This document shows, piece by piece, positions 30,952 through 42,156 of a stretch of 64,000 nt of DNA (position 1 is its first letter; every line of letters starts with the position of its first letter). The notes under the pieces are model-generated. The model worked only from the letters and a program-made list of their open reading frames with translations, was not told the DNA's origin and did no database searches. Source of the DNA: Ascaphus truei (Eukaryota; Chordata; Amphibia; Anura; Ascaphidae); NCBI GenBank assembly GCA_036426205.1, contig CM071568.1, positions 224,046,239-224,110,238 of the forward strand. Direction: 5' to 3'. Made by a program: the position numbers and the translations under genes.

Positions 30952-33051
30952 TTAGTGATAATGCCGCGGGTCAGGCTTTCGAACTTCCCGCCCATTATGG
31001 TCTGTTATCGTGACATAGTACGGCTGTACCGACCCAGACTCTGACCGGTAAACCACACTGTGCATGTATATGCACCTCCCCACACTCCAGGCCCGGATTA
31101 CTTCACTGATCTTATCTTCGTTCTGGTAGCCTGCTTTACCGAACTTTCTTCGTAAATACTCTTGCACAGCCTCTCTGAGCCAGCTGTCTCGGTGCTCCTC
31201 TATCTCACTCATTATGGGTTCAGGCACATAAGGGAACTCGTACCCGTGTGACTGTCTATACCTGGCCACTATGGCCCTGTCTGCCCGGCTCAACCTGGGA
31301 AGCTTCTTATGACCCGCCCTACTTGGCAGTACCCAAAACTCTGGTTCTACTGGCGCAATGTCATCGTACAAAATACTAGGCCCCTTAGGAAGGATGACCC
31401 TCTGCTCTATCTCCTGGAAACTATGTTCTAGCTCATCCGCCACCTCCTGTGGAGTATAGGCACCTACCGCCCACCAATGGTCTACTATGTTGCTCCTGAT
31501 TAACAAAAACCTGGTACGGTCCATACCATTGTGGTACCCAGTGAACAGGGGTGCCCACCACTTGTCACGGTGCTCGTACTCGGACACTGCACTAGAAGTA
31601 CCTGTCTCTGATTCGCCTTGGGATGATACACCGGACGTGACCGCCTCAGTAGAGTGCGAGCAACTGCGTCTACCTCGTGCATTGATGTAGATGGCGGGGT
31701 TCATTTTGGAAACCACCTTGCTGACAGGCCCTGTCTCAGCAGTAGTGTGGGACCCTCGGGTCCTCCCTCTAGGCATAGGAGAAAATGATATAGGGTTAGG
31801 CACACGTATTACATTGGCATATGGTACTTCCCCATCAGACCCCTCGTCATTTAGTTCCCAATCCCTCAAATCCTTGGAGTACTTGGGGTTCTTACTTAAC
31901 TTATCCCCGCTAGGTCCCGGTGTCATGACTCGTGACGGGGCATGGGCCGGGGCAAGGGCGCTAGGGGCTGGGGCAATTTCCGAATCAATGTCCAGTAAGC
32001 GGGTAATGCCGCAACCGCTGGGCACTTTCTTGCTTGCCCTCTCCGGCGTGCTTCGTGCTCCTCTGCGAACGCCGTGGCGGTGAAGGTTGGCAAGTGCAGC
32101 CGCCATAGCGGCTCCTCTGGCCGCAAAGATGGCCGCTGGTCCTCCGTGCCAGCCGGAACCGTAAGTGTCGTCATCATGGCCGCCCGTGGAATCTCCATCC
32201 GCTCCGTGGTCACGCACCGGAAGTGCGTCGAAGACTGGAAGGGGCGGTGGTGGATCATCCGGTCCGCAGATGGGTAAGTAGGCCGCAAGCCTTTCTTTCT
32301 CGCCCTCTGCAGGATCCTTCTTCGCCTGATGGGAGTAAGGGGGTGGTGGAGTCTCCTTACCGCTCCGCTGCCGGCTGATGACCTCTGGTTCCTCTGGAGC
32401 CGTCTAGGATCCCGTCTCCGCCGCACTGGGAGTCACCACGGCCGTGGGACTTCTACGGACCTCAGGCCACACCAGCGCTCGCCGTCGGGAGGTGTCCGGA
32501 CTCGTCTGCTCCCTCTCTCCGGTAAGTGGACCGCCATCTTTCTTACAGCTGGGGTGGTTCGCCAGTAGGCGCAGCGCCACCGATGAAACGCCATCTTCTT
32601 CCTCCGAAGATGACTTGGTCGGATCCTCCGCTAGGGAGTCACCTGGGTCTTTTGCGGCCCCGCCAGTGGGTAGTGGTACGAAACGGGCCTGCTCCGGTAC
32701 CTCCACTGCGGTCACGCTCTTCTCCGCCGGAGTTTCTCTTGGCTCGGTTGTTGGCTGGGCCTTGGTTCCCACTTCAGCAGTGGTGCAGGGAACTAGGGCA
32801 GCCTCGTCTGCTGTCTCCGCCACCTCCGTTAGGGTTCCTGGAGAGGCCCCCCGAGGGGTCTTTATCATGGGCCACGGTTCGTTAAGCCATAGGTAGTATG
32901 TGCCACATTGAGGGCATCGTGCTTTGGTGCTTGCGGCCGGTCCGGGTGTCCTGCAGTGGACGCACAGGCACCGGAGGTACTCTCGGCCCTCGATCTCCAC
33001 CACCAGGAAGCCTCCTGGGAGTTGGAAGACCGTCGTGCTTAGTTCTGACAT
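30952..33051 (-). CDS. Unrecognised 699-codon retroelement ORF, one internal TAG
   Basis: ATG at 33049-33051 (MSELSTTVFQLPGGFLVVE), stop at 30952-30954. One in-frame TAG at 32404-32406 splits it; no other stop occurs, so this is a single frame with either a mutation or readthrough. N-terminus: a C-x2-C ... C-x2-C zinc-ribbon-like cluster (CLCVHC, then CPQC 14 residues on). Middle: Pro/Ser/Glu-rich linker. C-terminal about 200 residues: an apparently folded domain with MDRTRFLL, VDHWWA, EFWVLPS, SRADRAIVARYR, PYVPEPIMSEIEEHR and YVTITDHNG. This domain is conserved in a broken second copy at 43972-44810. It resembles no gag, pol or env domain I know. It occupies the gag position of an LTR element, so a structural or RNA-binding role is possible but unproven. 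Confidence 0.65.
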
Positions 33052-33226
33052 AGTTAGTTCAGGGGTGGAACAGTTCAGTGTTTCAGCTCCTTGCTCTTCG
33101 AATGCCAGATGGAAGTGAAGTTCCTCGCTCTCACTTCCTGTCCCTCCCTTCGCTGGGGAGGACGCTCCTGATTGGCTCTCCTTGTGCCCCCTCCCTCTGG
33201 TGGAAACAAGAGGGGCACTCCTTCTC

Positions 33227-33718
33227 TCAGTGTGACGTGGCTTTGTCTGTCGGCCAGTCACAGCACAGGTGGGTGGGCTTTCGGCTTTCGCGCCGCTCCT
33301 TTTGCAGGGGATCTGGGTTTGGCGCCAAACCCCTGCACATCTCCCGCCACATTTCCCTAACAGTCTCTTTGCACGCTTTACGTGCGCGATCCAGGATTGG
33401 CGGGAGTCGCCATTTTAGTTCGGCTGCTAACTGCTGGGCCGTGGATGGCGCTGCGGTCGCCATTTTTAACTCTTTCATGCTCCGCGGAGCACATGTAGGG
33501 ACGGCCGCCATCTTTGATGAGCCCTCCAAATGTATAATTGCACTATTCTCAGTGTCTAGTGTATAACTCGTTCCTAGACACCGACTGCTCTCATACTGCT
33601 CACTGAACGCTCCCTGCATTCTCTTTCTGACTGCTTTCACCCACTGATATGATGTGGCATACCCCAGGCTAGGCAGAACTCTTTCTCTGTGCACCGCACT
33701 TGCTGACGGTTCCTGCAT
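33227..33718 (-). CDS. Small upstream ORF, 163 codons, hypothetical
   Basis: ATG at 33716-33718; it ends about 175 bp before the ATG of the long ORF. It lies in the leader of the LTR element after the primer-binding site. The product is Arg/Lys-rich toward its end (KERRESRKPTH) with an Ala-rich helical middle. No family recognised. It may be chance in GC-rich sequence. Confidence 0.3.
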   Translation of the reverse strand: MQEPSASAVHRERVLPSLGYATSYQWVKAVRKRMQGAFSEQYESSRCLGTSYTLDTENSAIIHLEGSSKMAAVPTCAPRSMKELKMATAAPSTAQQLAAELKWRLPPILDRARKACKETVREMWREMCRGLAPNPDPLQKERRESRKPTHLCCDWPTDKATSH

Positions 33719-34079
33719 GTACTCTGTGATGTGTTTTATGTGGGTGCTGGCTAGTGTACCCGGGCATCTCCCTAAGGTACGGGCGTCTCCTACTTTTGGT
33801 CACTCATAGTGCGGGCCCTGGGCCATGGTCCGTGGACAAGTTAATAGGCTAACCCCCCCAGTTGCCTCACACTACTTGCCTCAAGGGACTAGGACAGCTA
33901 TAGCTCCACACCCATCTTACATCACCCTCTTAGGGCACCCAGGGCATACTGTGCGAGAGTCCACGCTCCCCTGACTACCCCTGGTATGCATACATGCCCT
34001 ACTCTCTACAGTACTTGCACGGAAGGTGCACTTCACACTTCTCGCTCTGCCTTGCTGAAAGCCTGTCCTGTTCGGGATC

Positions 34080-34096
34080 TCAGCAGCTCGCCTCCA
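34080..34096 (-). promoter_or_regulatory. Primer-binding site of the unknown-ORF element
   Basis: Minus strand TGGAGGCGAGCTGCTGAG, two bases (TT) after the LTR end. It matches the composite element's site apart from a 2-base insertion. Confidence 0.65.
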
Positions 34097-34098
34097 AA

Positions 34099-34938
34099 TA
34101 TAACCCATGTTCCCCCCCCCCCGGTCGCAGATTGAACCTCTAGGGTGTAGTGAGGGCTGGCTACATGCATATTGGTGGTGCATACCTGTGAGGAACAGGA
34201 GGGCCTGAGTCTCCCACGTTGGTATTGGGGTTAACAGGGACAGGCTTCTGGGGTATATGCCTCCATCTTCTTAGCAACGGTGCAGCGCCTCCATCTCTAT
34301 AAGCCCCAGGGATATGGGGTGGGACCCTTACAGAGAATTCCCTCTCAGGGAAGAGAGATCCCAATCTCACACAGTCTTGGTATAAAAGCAGCAATGTCTT
34401 TATTGTCCTTGTAACAGCGGTACAGCACACAGCAACAGCACAGTGCAACAGCAGCACAAAGTGTACAGGTGGTTTCCTCCTCCTCCTTTCCTCCAGAAGT
34501 ACAACCTCAGGATGGTCTGTGGGGTCTTTGCTCCCTGCCTCCACCCCAAACCTAGGGCGCTCGGGGTGGGGCTAGCTCTTCCCTCACCCCCTAGGCAGGG
34601 TGAGGGGAATTGGTCCACCTCCAGCTAACTAGGCCCTGCTCCTCTGGAACCTAGCTAGCTCACACAGTCTGACTGTCCAGTCAGACACTCCAGCAATAAC
34701 TAACACACAGAACACACAGGAACTGCAACTAAATTGAGACAGCCCTGCCCATCATGATGTCAGCAGGCCCCTCCCCTGTGCTTCTGCCTTTCCACACAGA
34801 GTCAGGGGGCCTACCTCCACCAATCACGGCAGGGCTTGAAGCGGGGGAAACCCATGATAGCTACTGGCAGCCTGCCCTTAGCAGGACTTACACCAGTAGG
34901 AGAAAGATATATAGCCCCCATTTCTTACCGGGGCTACA
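34099..34938 (-). repeat. 5' LTR of the unknown-ORF element
   Basis: Starts TGTAGCCCCGG at 34938, ends GGGTTATA at 34099 (decayed TTACA). Near-identical to 29957-30789; it retains 11 bp (near 34553) missing from the other copy. Confidence 0.85.
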
Positions 34939-36001
34939 CTAGTGTAGATTATTAGTGATAGAGGAGGTAGCTCACAGAAAGATGTTCAGTGATATGCTCA
35001 TGTAGATGAAGCTGTAACTCCTGTATAACTCCAGCTACATTTAAAACATTCACTTTCATTTATGAACACTTAACTGCAATGCCACCCATGCAATGTGTCC
35101 TCAAACGAAGTTAAAACTTTTGCTACTAAAACATCACTTGATGTGCCCTAATTGAACAGATCTAATTTGCACATTACAGGCTGGACAAATGACTTATGAG
35201 GAAATTAATGTAAAAAGCAGACTAATGCCTGACATACCAGATAAGCTAAACAGTTGATGACATGAGGGAGAGATAATTTACTTGTTACTATATATTTTCA
35301 GAGAAGACTTTACATGTAAAATATGTGTACATTTGGATTCATATAATTGAAACACCAAGTATGTTTGCATCATTAAAACATTTCATAATGTATAACATTG
35401 GAGTTTAAAATGATTTCCTAAAGATTTATGTGCAGCAAATAAAAGTGCTTTGATAACTGTGGTACATGGATGTTTGTTGTGCAAACCGGCAACTATTTAC
35501 GAACAGCCTGAGTGCCTGATTTTATCTAATTAGGAGTAATCTCTACTAAGCCAAAGTAATAGATTAGTCGTCTTTGCAGTAATGTGCAGAAAGACTTATC
35601 TGAAATGAGTGTCACACAAATCCTAAAGCCTGAGAGGTGTCGTCATCCTACCAAAAGCACTTGAGCACATGCATATGGTGCAAACCATTAAACAGGAGCT
35701 GAGGGAGAAGGAAAAATAGAAAGTAAAGAGACATTAAAGTAAAAAGCGAGTGAAATTAAGGGAATGGGTGAAAAACATAACATAAATTCTGAGTTCCAAA
35801 TCGATATATACACTTGGATTTCAGTACATCTTTTTGGTATAACAGGCACTTTCATCATTGTGTGGGTTCCAAAATTCTGGAGCACTAAATAGTCATTGGA
35901 ATGGAATACTGTATGAACGCGTCAGACACACAGACTTAAAATGGCAGCTCCAAAACATTCTATATTGATTTGACACGGCTCCTGATTGTCTGCAGGTAAT
36001 C
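34939..36001. other. Intergenic sequence, no feature recognised
   Basis: AT-rich unique-looking sequence. No ORF with family features. Confidence 0.4.
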
Positions 36002-36004
36002 TAA

Positions 36005-36262
36005 GGCTGTGTCCATAATGTGGGCGATGGTGTGCACGGCACGAACAAAGTGCAGCAGCTCTATAGGGCCGGCCATAGTGAGCGCGCGATGAAGAGTAAC
36101 CACGCGGCAGAAATTTGAGCCGACAGAAATTTTTTATTTTGTCGTGCGACGGCCGAGTCACGTGAGCGGTTCAGCCAATGAGGATCACAGTGCAGAGATC
36201 GTTTGAGTGACAGGCGCACACGATGCCATGCGCTCCATAGCGCGCCTACTATAAACGCAGCC
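36005..36262. mobile_element. GC-rich MITE, perfect TAA target duplication
   Basis: Left end GGCTGTGTCCATAATGTGGG, right end CCTACTATAAACGCAGCC, TAA on both sides (36002-36004, 36263-36265). The core cacgtgagcggttcagccaa is at 36161. Confidence 0.8.
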
Positions 36263-36357
36263 TAAAGCTTCATACCAAACTTTCTAGGTATTCAGATTGA
36301 AGATTGTTCTGAACTGGAAACCAGTGCATATTTGTCCAACTACTGGTACTTCTAAAG

Positions 36358-36801
36358 CAGTGATTCCCAACCAGGGTTCCGTGGAACCCTGGGGCTCCTC
36401 GAAGCAGTCTCAGGGCTTCCTCCTATGGACCACAGACCCCCCTCCCCCTAGGGGTGTTTTTTTTTGTATGTATGTATTTTGTAGGGTGGATTGAGAGTGG
36501 GGTAATTGACGGGAGATAGGGGTGAGAGAAGAGAGGGGCAGGAGTGAGTGAGTGAGGAAAAGAGGGCGTGAGAGTGAGACGCAAGGGATAAATACATGCG
36601 AGGCGGGAGGGGGGAGAGTTAGTGAGATGGATGGGAGAGAAATACATGGGTAGAGGGTGGGAAATAGAGGTGGCTCGTGAGGTATGAAATGTTGTGACTG
36701 ACCCCTGTCGAACCGAATATGTGTCAGCCAGATAGGGGTTCCCCGAGATTTTTCGAAATACTTCAAGGGTTCCTCCAAACAAAAAAGGTTGGAAATTACT
36801 G
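36358..36801. mobile_element. hAT MITE with perfect 8-bp target duplication and purine-rich satellite core
   Basis: Ends CAGTGATTCCCAACC and GGTTGGAAATTACTG. TTCTAAAG flanks both sides (36350-36357, 36802-36809). The interior GA/GT-rich tract (36490-36690) is the same sequence type as 53170-53385. Confidence 0.9.
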
Positions 36802-36809
36802 TTCTAAAG

Positions 36810-37604
36810 TGAACAAATGAGGAACACTACCTTTGTCACAAAAATAGCAGATAATACAGATTTATTGTAGGTTGTTATACCTTTTAGCGTACCAACATTA
36901 GAGTTCTTCATAGATTCAAATATTATAATAACTGAATGCCCACAGTCTTCTCTCATGCTCTCCTGCTTCTATCTTTCACTGTCCCCTGTGGGTTGTCATG
37001 AACTTCGTGTTAGGGAACAGGGAAGAAAAGGGTCATCTCAAGTATTTGAATTATGCAACTTGAAAGCCAAACATTGTTGTGAGAAGAAAAAGAGAGTGGG
37101 GTATAAGGTTTGACAATAACTTGAGGAAATAGGGGGTTTGTTGAAAGTACCATGAAAAAAAATGCCAATTAAGAAATAGGGATGAGTGCAGAATCTGCTG
37201 TATGCAAAGTGTTTGTACCAAATAAACAATTGGCCATACTCAGGAAGGAGCAGCTAGTAAACACCCTTTATCATATAAAAACTAGAATAATTTCCCATGT
37301 TCTGCTGTACACCAGGTTCTTTCCTTGTCAGAGATCCTAATAAGAATGCTAAATAATTACAGAACAATTAACAGAAGGTTACGTCCATGAGAACACTTTT
37401 ATTGTGTCTCGTTTGCTTTTACTTCCTTGACTGAGAATGAGTAAACAACGCAATCAAAGTATAATCTAAATTCCGTGGAAGACAGCATTCTGATTCACCC
37501 ATTTTTATGTGCTCTGAAGATTGTGATCAAACATCTAACGTGGCACAGTTTTACCCACTTTAGAAATAACCTAGTATACTGCAATATACCCACACCATTA
37601 TACA
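36810..37604. other. Intergenic sequence, no gene recognised
   Basis: AT-rich. Contains ataccttttagcgtaccaac near 36880, an altered copy of a repeat word at 16050. Confidence 0.4.
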
Positions 37605-37607
37605 CCG

Positions 37608-38337
37608 TGTTCAGGAAAAAAGGGACCCTTTTCATCATATTTTATATATTTGTCGCTTAATCTCCATGAAAATGTGCACAATTGTAGGTCTGTTATGTAG
37701 ATTAACACTATATAAGAAGCACAATGTAGACAATCAACTGATGTGAACTAAATTGATGTCACTGTATTACATAAACAAGTACCAGAAACACTGCAGTAGG
37801 TTCATGTCTATTCAATGAGAAATTGGAGTTTTTCCCTTGTAGGTCGTAAATGTGTTAAACTGTTGTAATCTAATCTGAAACACTAAGATTACTATAAAGT
37901 TTGAGTTCTGTGTTCAAAATGTCCTCCTGATGACACACGCCCCAAGACGGGAATGCCAATGTCTGATTGCATAATCCATAATGCATTGATCCAGCTACTC
38001 CCACTCCTGAACAATACAAATTTGTTACTTTCAATTCTCCTAGCGACCATCCTTTATCAGGAAACATTTTATGTAAGCATTTTGGAACATAATTCTTGTT
38101 CTTTATAGCGTGCTTATCCCGTTCGCTTATCACCATTTTGTAACTATGCACTTAATGAGGTCATCACGTCATCAACAATTCCAAAGAATATTTATTAGAT
38201 TGTTACATTTAAGAATTATTTGATAATTCACTGTGACAAACCTAAAATTGATCAAATTTCCATGAAAATGTAGTGATATTTCTGCGAGATATGCCGAAAA
38301 ATAAAAAGGGTCATATTTTTTTAATACTGTGCTCAAA
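37608..38337 (-). pseudogene. Tc1/mariner-like remnant
   Basis: Inverse ends: gttcaggaaaaaagggaccc (37609) against aaaagggtcatattttttta (38307), with further matching catgaaaatgt blocks inside. The minus-strand ORF 37870-38151 has an N-terminal mariner-type helix-turn-helix (MVISERDKHAIKN, FPDKGWSLGELK). No DDE domain remains, so it is a deletion derivative. Confidence 0.6.
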
Positions 38338-38400
38338 ATACAAATGAAAATAGGACTATTTTTTTGGAAAAGAGGTATTAGAAGGAATCGTCTTAATGTA

Positions 38401-38620
38401 TGTAACCCCTTTTCATCTACCTGAAGGGAGATTTGGTTCATGTTACTGGTGTTGTGCTGCTCACCTGTTAGTCTTACAGGATTCAGAGTGCCCGCCGGTG
38501 TTAGTGGGGATAGATAGGACAGGCTTTCGAGAACATACGTTGAGTCCAGTAAATGGAGGAAATGTCCAATGGCAAAAAACAGGTCGTGGCAGCAAACTCC
38601 TCCTTGTGCAGGCAGCCGGG
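38401..38620 (-). mobile_element. LTR fragment, TGTAGC family
   Basis: Begins TGTAACCCC like the 3' ends of the 30/34 kb LTRs and has the shared gtgttagtggggata...ggacaggctt block. It is cut off at a poly-G run (38620-38634). Confidence 0.5.
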
Positions 38621-38772
38621 GGGGGGGGGGGGGGGAAACAGAGAAGGCAGAAATGGGTATTTCTGTTCCATGACAAGGAGCCTTCAAAAGAACTATTCAT
38701 CCCAAGGGTAGTACAAGGACTTGGGGGGGGTGGTCGGTGGCTTTGGGATGGGGGGGGGTGGCTGAGGGGGGC

Positions 38773-39090
38773 GGTGACTGCGTTGGGCCTGGCGGCCAGT
38801 CACAGCAGTTGCCGCTGGCCCCGGCTCTCCCCTGCTGCAGGCTTCTCCCTCACAATCTGTCCCACGTCGAGGTGTCTGATGCTGACGTCACGTGCGCCGG
38901 ACCTCCCTCTCATGCCAACACACACCGGAAGCTTAGCCTAGGTGACTTTCGGTGCTGATGTCAGAGAGACCCGGCGCGCGGCAGCAGCAGACACCTCGGC
39001 GTGGGACAGACTGTGAGGGAGAAGCCTGCAGCAGGGGAGAGACGGGGCCGGTGGCAACTGCGGTGACTGGCCGCCAGGCCCCAGCAGCCA
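38773..39090. repeat. Large inverted repeat, about 105-bp arms
   Basis: The left arm 38773-38879 and right arm 38988-39090 are about 90 percent complementary (shared ggcctggcggccagtcac and ctgctgcaggcttctccctc). The loop is about 108 bp and contains tgacgtcacgtg. Probably a foldback MITE. A second small palindrome (GGTAATACC/GGTATTACC, 39109-39141) follows. Confidence 0.8.
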
Positions 39091-39219
39091 CCCTGCATTC
39101 GGAGAAAGGTAATACCAGACACATACGTGTCCGGTATTACCTTCCATTTTTTACCGGACGCAGGGGCAAAATACCGGGCTGTCCGGTTCAAACCCAGATA
39201 CCGGCAACCCCACCTGTAT

Positions 39220-39440
39220 ACCCTTCTAAAAAGATGACCTTTTTTTTGAAGATATCTAGTGTATCTGCCATCACAGTCTCCATGGGTAATGAATTCCACA
39301 TTTTAACTGCCCTTACTGTAAAGAACCCTTTCCTTTGTTGCTGGTGAAATCTCCTTTCCTCCAAGCTTAAGGGATGGTCCTGTGTCCTTGGTACTGCCCG
39401 TGGGATGAATAGTTCTTCTGAGAGTTACAAATTGAGCGTT
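39220..39440 (-). mobile_element. CR1/L2-clade LINE ORF2 C-terminal fragment
   Basis: The minus strand reads RRFHQQQRKGFFTVRAVK, then MWNSLPMETVMADTLDIFKK, the usual C-terminal end of CR1/L2-like reverse transcriptase ORFs. Only about 70 codons survive. Confidence 0.65.
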
Positions 39441-40240
39441 ACATTTTGTACTGATCATAAAGTACACACAACACATTGCACTACTTCAAAACAGATTTCA
39501 ACATATTGGCAATGTTTAATTCTTCTTCAGTTAGCTGTGAAGTGAGTAGTATTTATATGCTCCCATACTCTTTAGAAGGATTAGGAAAAACATTAGAGGC
39601 AACTAAATGTTTATCTCAATACAAATACTTTCTGATCTGTCTTGCGGATGCATATTGTACTCGCCAACTCGTTCTGACTTGACTCTTTTAGACCTGGGTT
39701 TCAAAGAGGGCTAAATTGTTTGACTGCGGTTGGCGTTAATTCAAGTTAACAATCTGAGTCACAACACTGAATCTCTGTGTTCCCTGTTCTCCACTTTGTG
39801 TATATGTGTTTGTTTCCTGACATATTAGCTTAATAGTGGACATACATGCAAGTTGTTAATCATTCAGTCTGACATTCCAGTCTTTTAAAGCCGTGCCCCT
39901 TTACAGAATTAATTCTCTCAAGTTTAAAATGTTTCTTTTGTTTTTTTTCTTTCTTAGAAATGGTAAAGAAAGCATCATTAAAAACACAACGCTATGGATC
40001 ATTGCAAGCAGCCTACAGTGATTGTTAGAAGATGTTTGCATATCAGAAACTCTTATTTGAACTTCTGATAGCAGGAGGTGGGAGTGCTGTCTCCCCTCGT
40101 ATTATGTTGCATTGGCATTTACCCAAGAAACTACCTTGTAGCCTTTTTAACTTGTATTTTCTTTGGAATCAGACTCAGTAATTTTTAGCATACCCAGTTA
40201 CGTAGAATTCAATTGAGTCTCTCAGGTGCTTTCCCTGGCC
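39441..40240. other. Intergenic sequence, no gene recognised
   Basis: AT-rich, no repeat ends or conserved ORF identified. Confidence 0.4.
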
Positions 40241-40258
40241 TTAGTACGCGCGCCGTCC

Positions 40259-40453
40259 AGGGGCGTATCTATGGGCGGGCCACTGACGTCACGGAGCTGG
40301 TTCGCCCTCATTGGGCGAACCGCTATCGCGCGAGTTTTGACTGTCAGTCAGTTTTGACTGATTTCACGCGCATCCCGCGCCCCCTCCCGCACGCTGTATA
40401 GACGCGATCACTCTCTAATCGCTCAGCACGTCTGCCTCTGTATGGACGCAGCC
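40259..40453. mobile_element. GC-rich MITE with perfect palindromic core
   Basis: The right end tatggacgcagcc, then TAA, is shared with the family. The core at 40299-40321 is a perfect 9-bp hairpin (GGTTCGCCC, 5-nt loop, GGGCGAACC). The left end is approximate. Confidence 0.6.
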
Positions 40454-41112
40454 TAATACAGGCATAGTAATTTCCTGTCCCCGTGGCAGTGGGCACCGTA
40501 GGGTTAATTCCATCCTCCGCTTGAGTAGGAGAGGCAATTGAATTCTGTAGGTAGTACTATAAAAGGTCCCTCTTACTACCTGCAGGTGGTCTTTTTCCTG
40601 TCCTACAGCTAGGAGCAGTGTTTGTTATTTTTTAAGAAGACTCACCAGACTGCAACTAGTGCAGTTTATCCAGGGGCTTCTCAGCCTCTCTCCTCCAAAG
40701 CCCCGACATTTAAGCACTGTGGGTGGATGCTGATCGGAGGCCAATGCGACTGGGCAGGCTGCAGACGTGTCTCTGTACGCAGAGGCAAACAGAGCTGATG
40801 TGGGGACATTGCCTTCTCATGGTGTCCCACGTGGTTGCATAGCGCGCGCTTCCCACACGCAGGCACAAGCATGGCTGTGCGGAGATGCCTCCAGCGTTCT
40901 GATTGGGTAATCATACGTCAGGTAGGCGATGGAGCAACGGCCTCTTATTTAAAAAGCCACTCGGCAGCATGGAGTTCTGTGGAGTGAAGAGCTACGAGAA
41001 GCTGGGAGGAGTTCAGAAATCAGCATGGAGACTGGTAAAAACAAAGGGTCATGTCCTAAAAAAAACAGGGTGAGTCCTTAGTTTAGAGGAGACATGTAAA
41101 GAGCGTGATAAA

Positions 41113-41392
41113 GGCCGTGATTATAGTCCTGGCGACGCAACGTCGCGTCAAAACAAGTTTACTTAAGTCATCGCGTGCGCCTATAGTAGGTGCGAAGGCT
41201 TGGTCGCGATCACTGAAAGTCAAGGAAAATTAATTTTTTCGGCGACCGCCGCATGACGTCAGCGGTTCAGTCAATGAGGGCGAACCGCTCACGGCCACAC
41301 ACCCCGATCGCCGTCTCATGCCTCCTACGCTATAGGCAAAAAACGCTGCTACAACGGCGACGGATGACGTCGCCAGGACTATAAGCGCGGCC
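41113..41392. mobile_element. GC-rich MITE with 25-bp terminal inverted repeats
   Basis: Left GGCCGTGATTATAGTCCTGG plus CGACG, right CGTCG plus CCAGGACTATAAGCGCGGCC. The core has agcggttcagtcaatgaggg and cgaaccgctc (41268-41294). The target duplication is imperfect. Confidence 0.75.
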
Positions 41393-41627
41393 TTATGCAA
41401 GACTAAAAGTATTTTTTTGTCACCATAGTTCCCCTGGGACTCAGCCAGAATAGCGAACTTCTAAAGTGGCAATGGAAGTTCTGCATCAGAAAGAGAAGAT
41501 TATTAAATAACAAGCTATTTATGTTCAGCTTGTGATAACCCTGCATTGAAGCTACTTTAAGAAACCGTGCAGATTGTCTTAAAGCAGCAGCATGGGATTC
41601 AAATAAACAGGTGAACAATTTCCTATA

Positions 41628-42156
41628 ATGGATGAAGGATACAGTAACTCGGTGTTGAATCAGAAGTACAACAAGCAACTAAATCAACACAAAAGAGATC
41701 GAGATCTAAAACCAGTCTGGACAAGATTAGAGAGTCCTCATCAAGCCTATCAGAGGAGCAATACCAGCATTTCTCAAAAGCAGAATACTGTGAATCCTTG
41801 GACAGAAGAATTGAAATTCAAAATAGAACTGGTTGAGCCTCTAATAAAAGCAATGAGGGAAGCGCTGGAATTAGAAGAAGTAGAGGATAAGTTATTTGGG
41901 GGGACCCAAAGAAAAACAAGGTTGTTTCCCGATCCATCAAGTGATTAAGTATATGGTGCAATCAGACTGGGCTCAGCTGGATAGAAAGCTAATGATTTCC
42001 AAGAAATTCAACAAAATGTATCCTACTGTAGTAAAAGAGGTGAAGTTATGGGAAGTAACTCTGAAGATTGACGCAGCAATATCTGACTTTACAAGAAAAA
42101 ACACGCTACCGATTGATGACACTGGATCTTTGAAGGACGCAATGGATAGCATTTAA
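41628..42156 (+). pseudogene. DIRS gag-like fragment, frameshifted
   Basis: The first frame (41628-41948) starts MDEGYSNSVLNQKY and is charged and helical. A frameshift at the GGGGGG run near 41897 moves to the second frame (41896-42156), which has WAQLDRKLMISKKFNKMYP, KIDAAISDFTRKNTLP and DDTGSLKDAMD. The latter pattern (DAA...RK..LP.DD..SLKD.MD) is the conserved end of DIRS ORF1 proteins. Confidence 0.7.

Larger units (their letters stand above)
29957..34938 (-). mobile_element. LTR retroelement with unrecognised long ORF, no pol
   Basis: Reads on the minus strand. 5' LTR 34099-34938, primer-binding site at about 34080-34096, internal region 30790-34098 (3.3 kb), polypurine tract gagggagag at 30790-30798, 3' LTR 29957-30789. 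The two LTRs are near-identical apart from a few small indels, suggesting a fairly young insertion. No protease, RT or integrase motifs are seen in any frame. The outer flanks (ending TAAG; starting CTAG) do not form a clear target duplication. Confidence 0.85.

Noticed and set aside
38396..38941. 181-codon plus-strand ORF
   Set aside because: It runs across an LTR fragment, a poly-G tract and a large inverted repeat, so it is not one gene.
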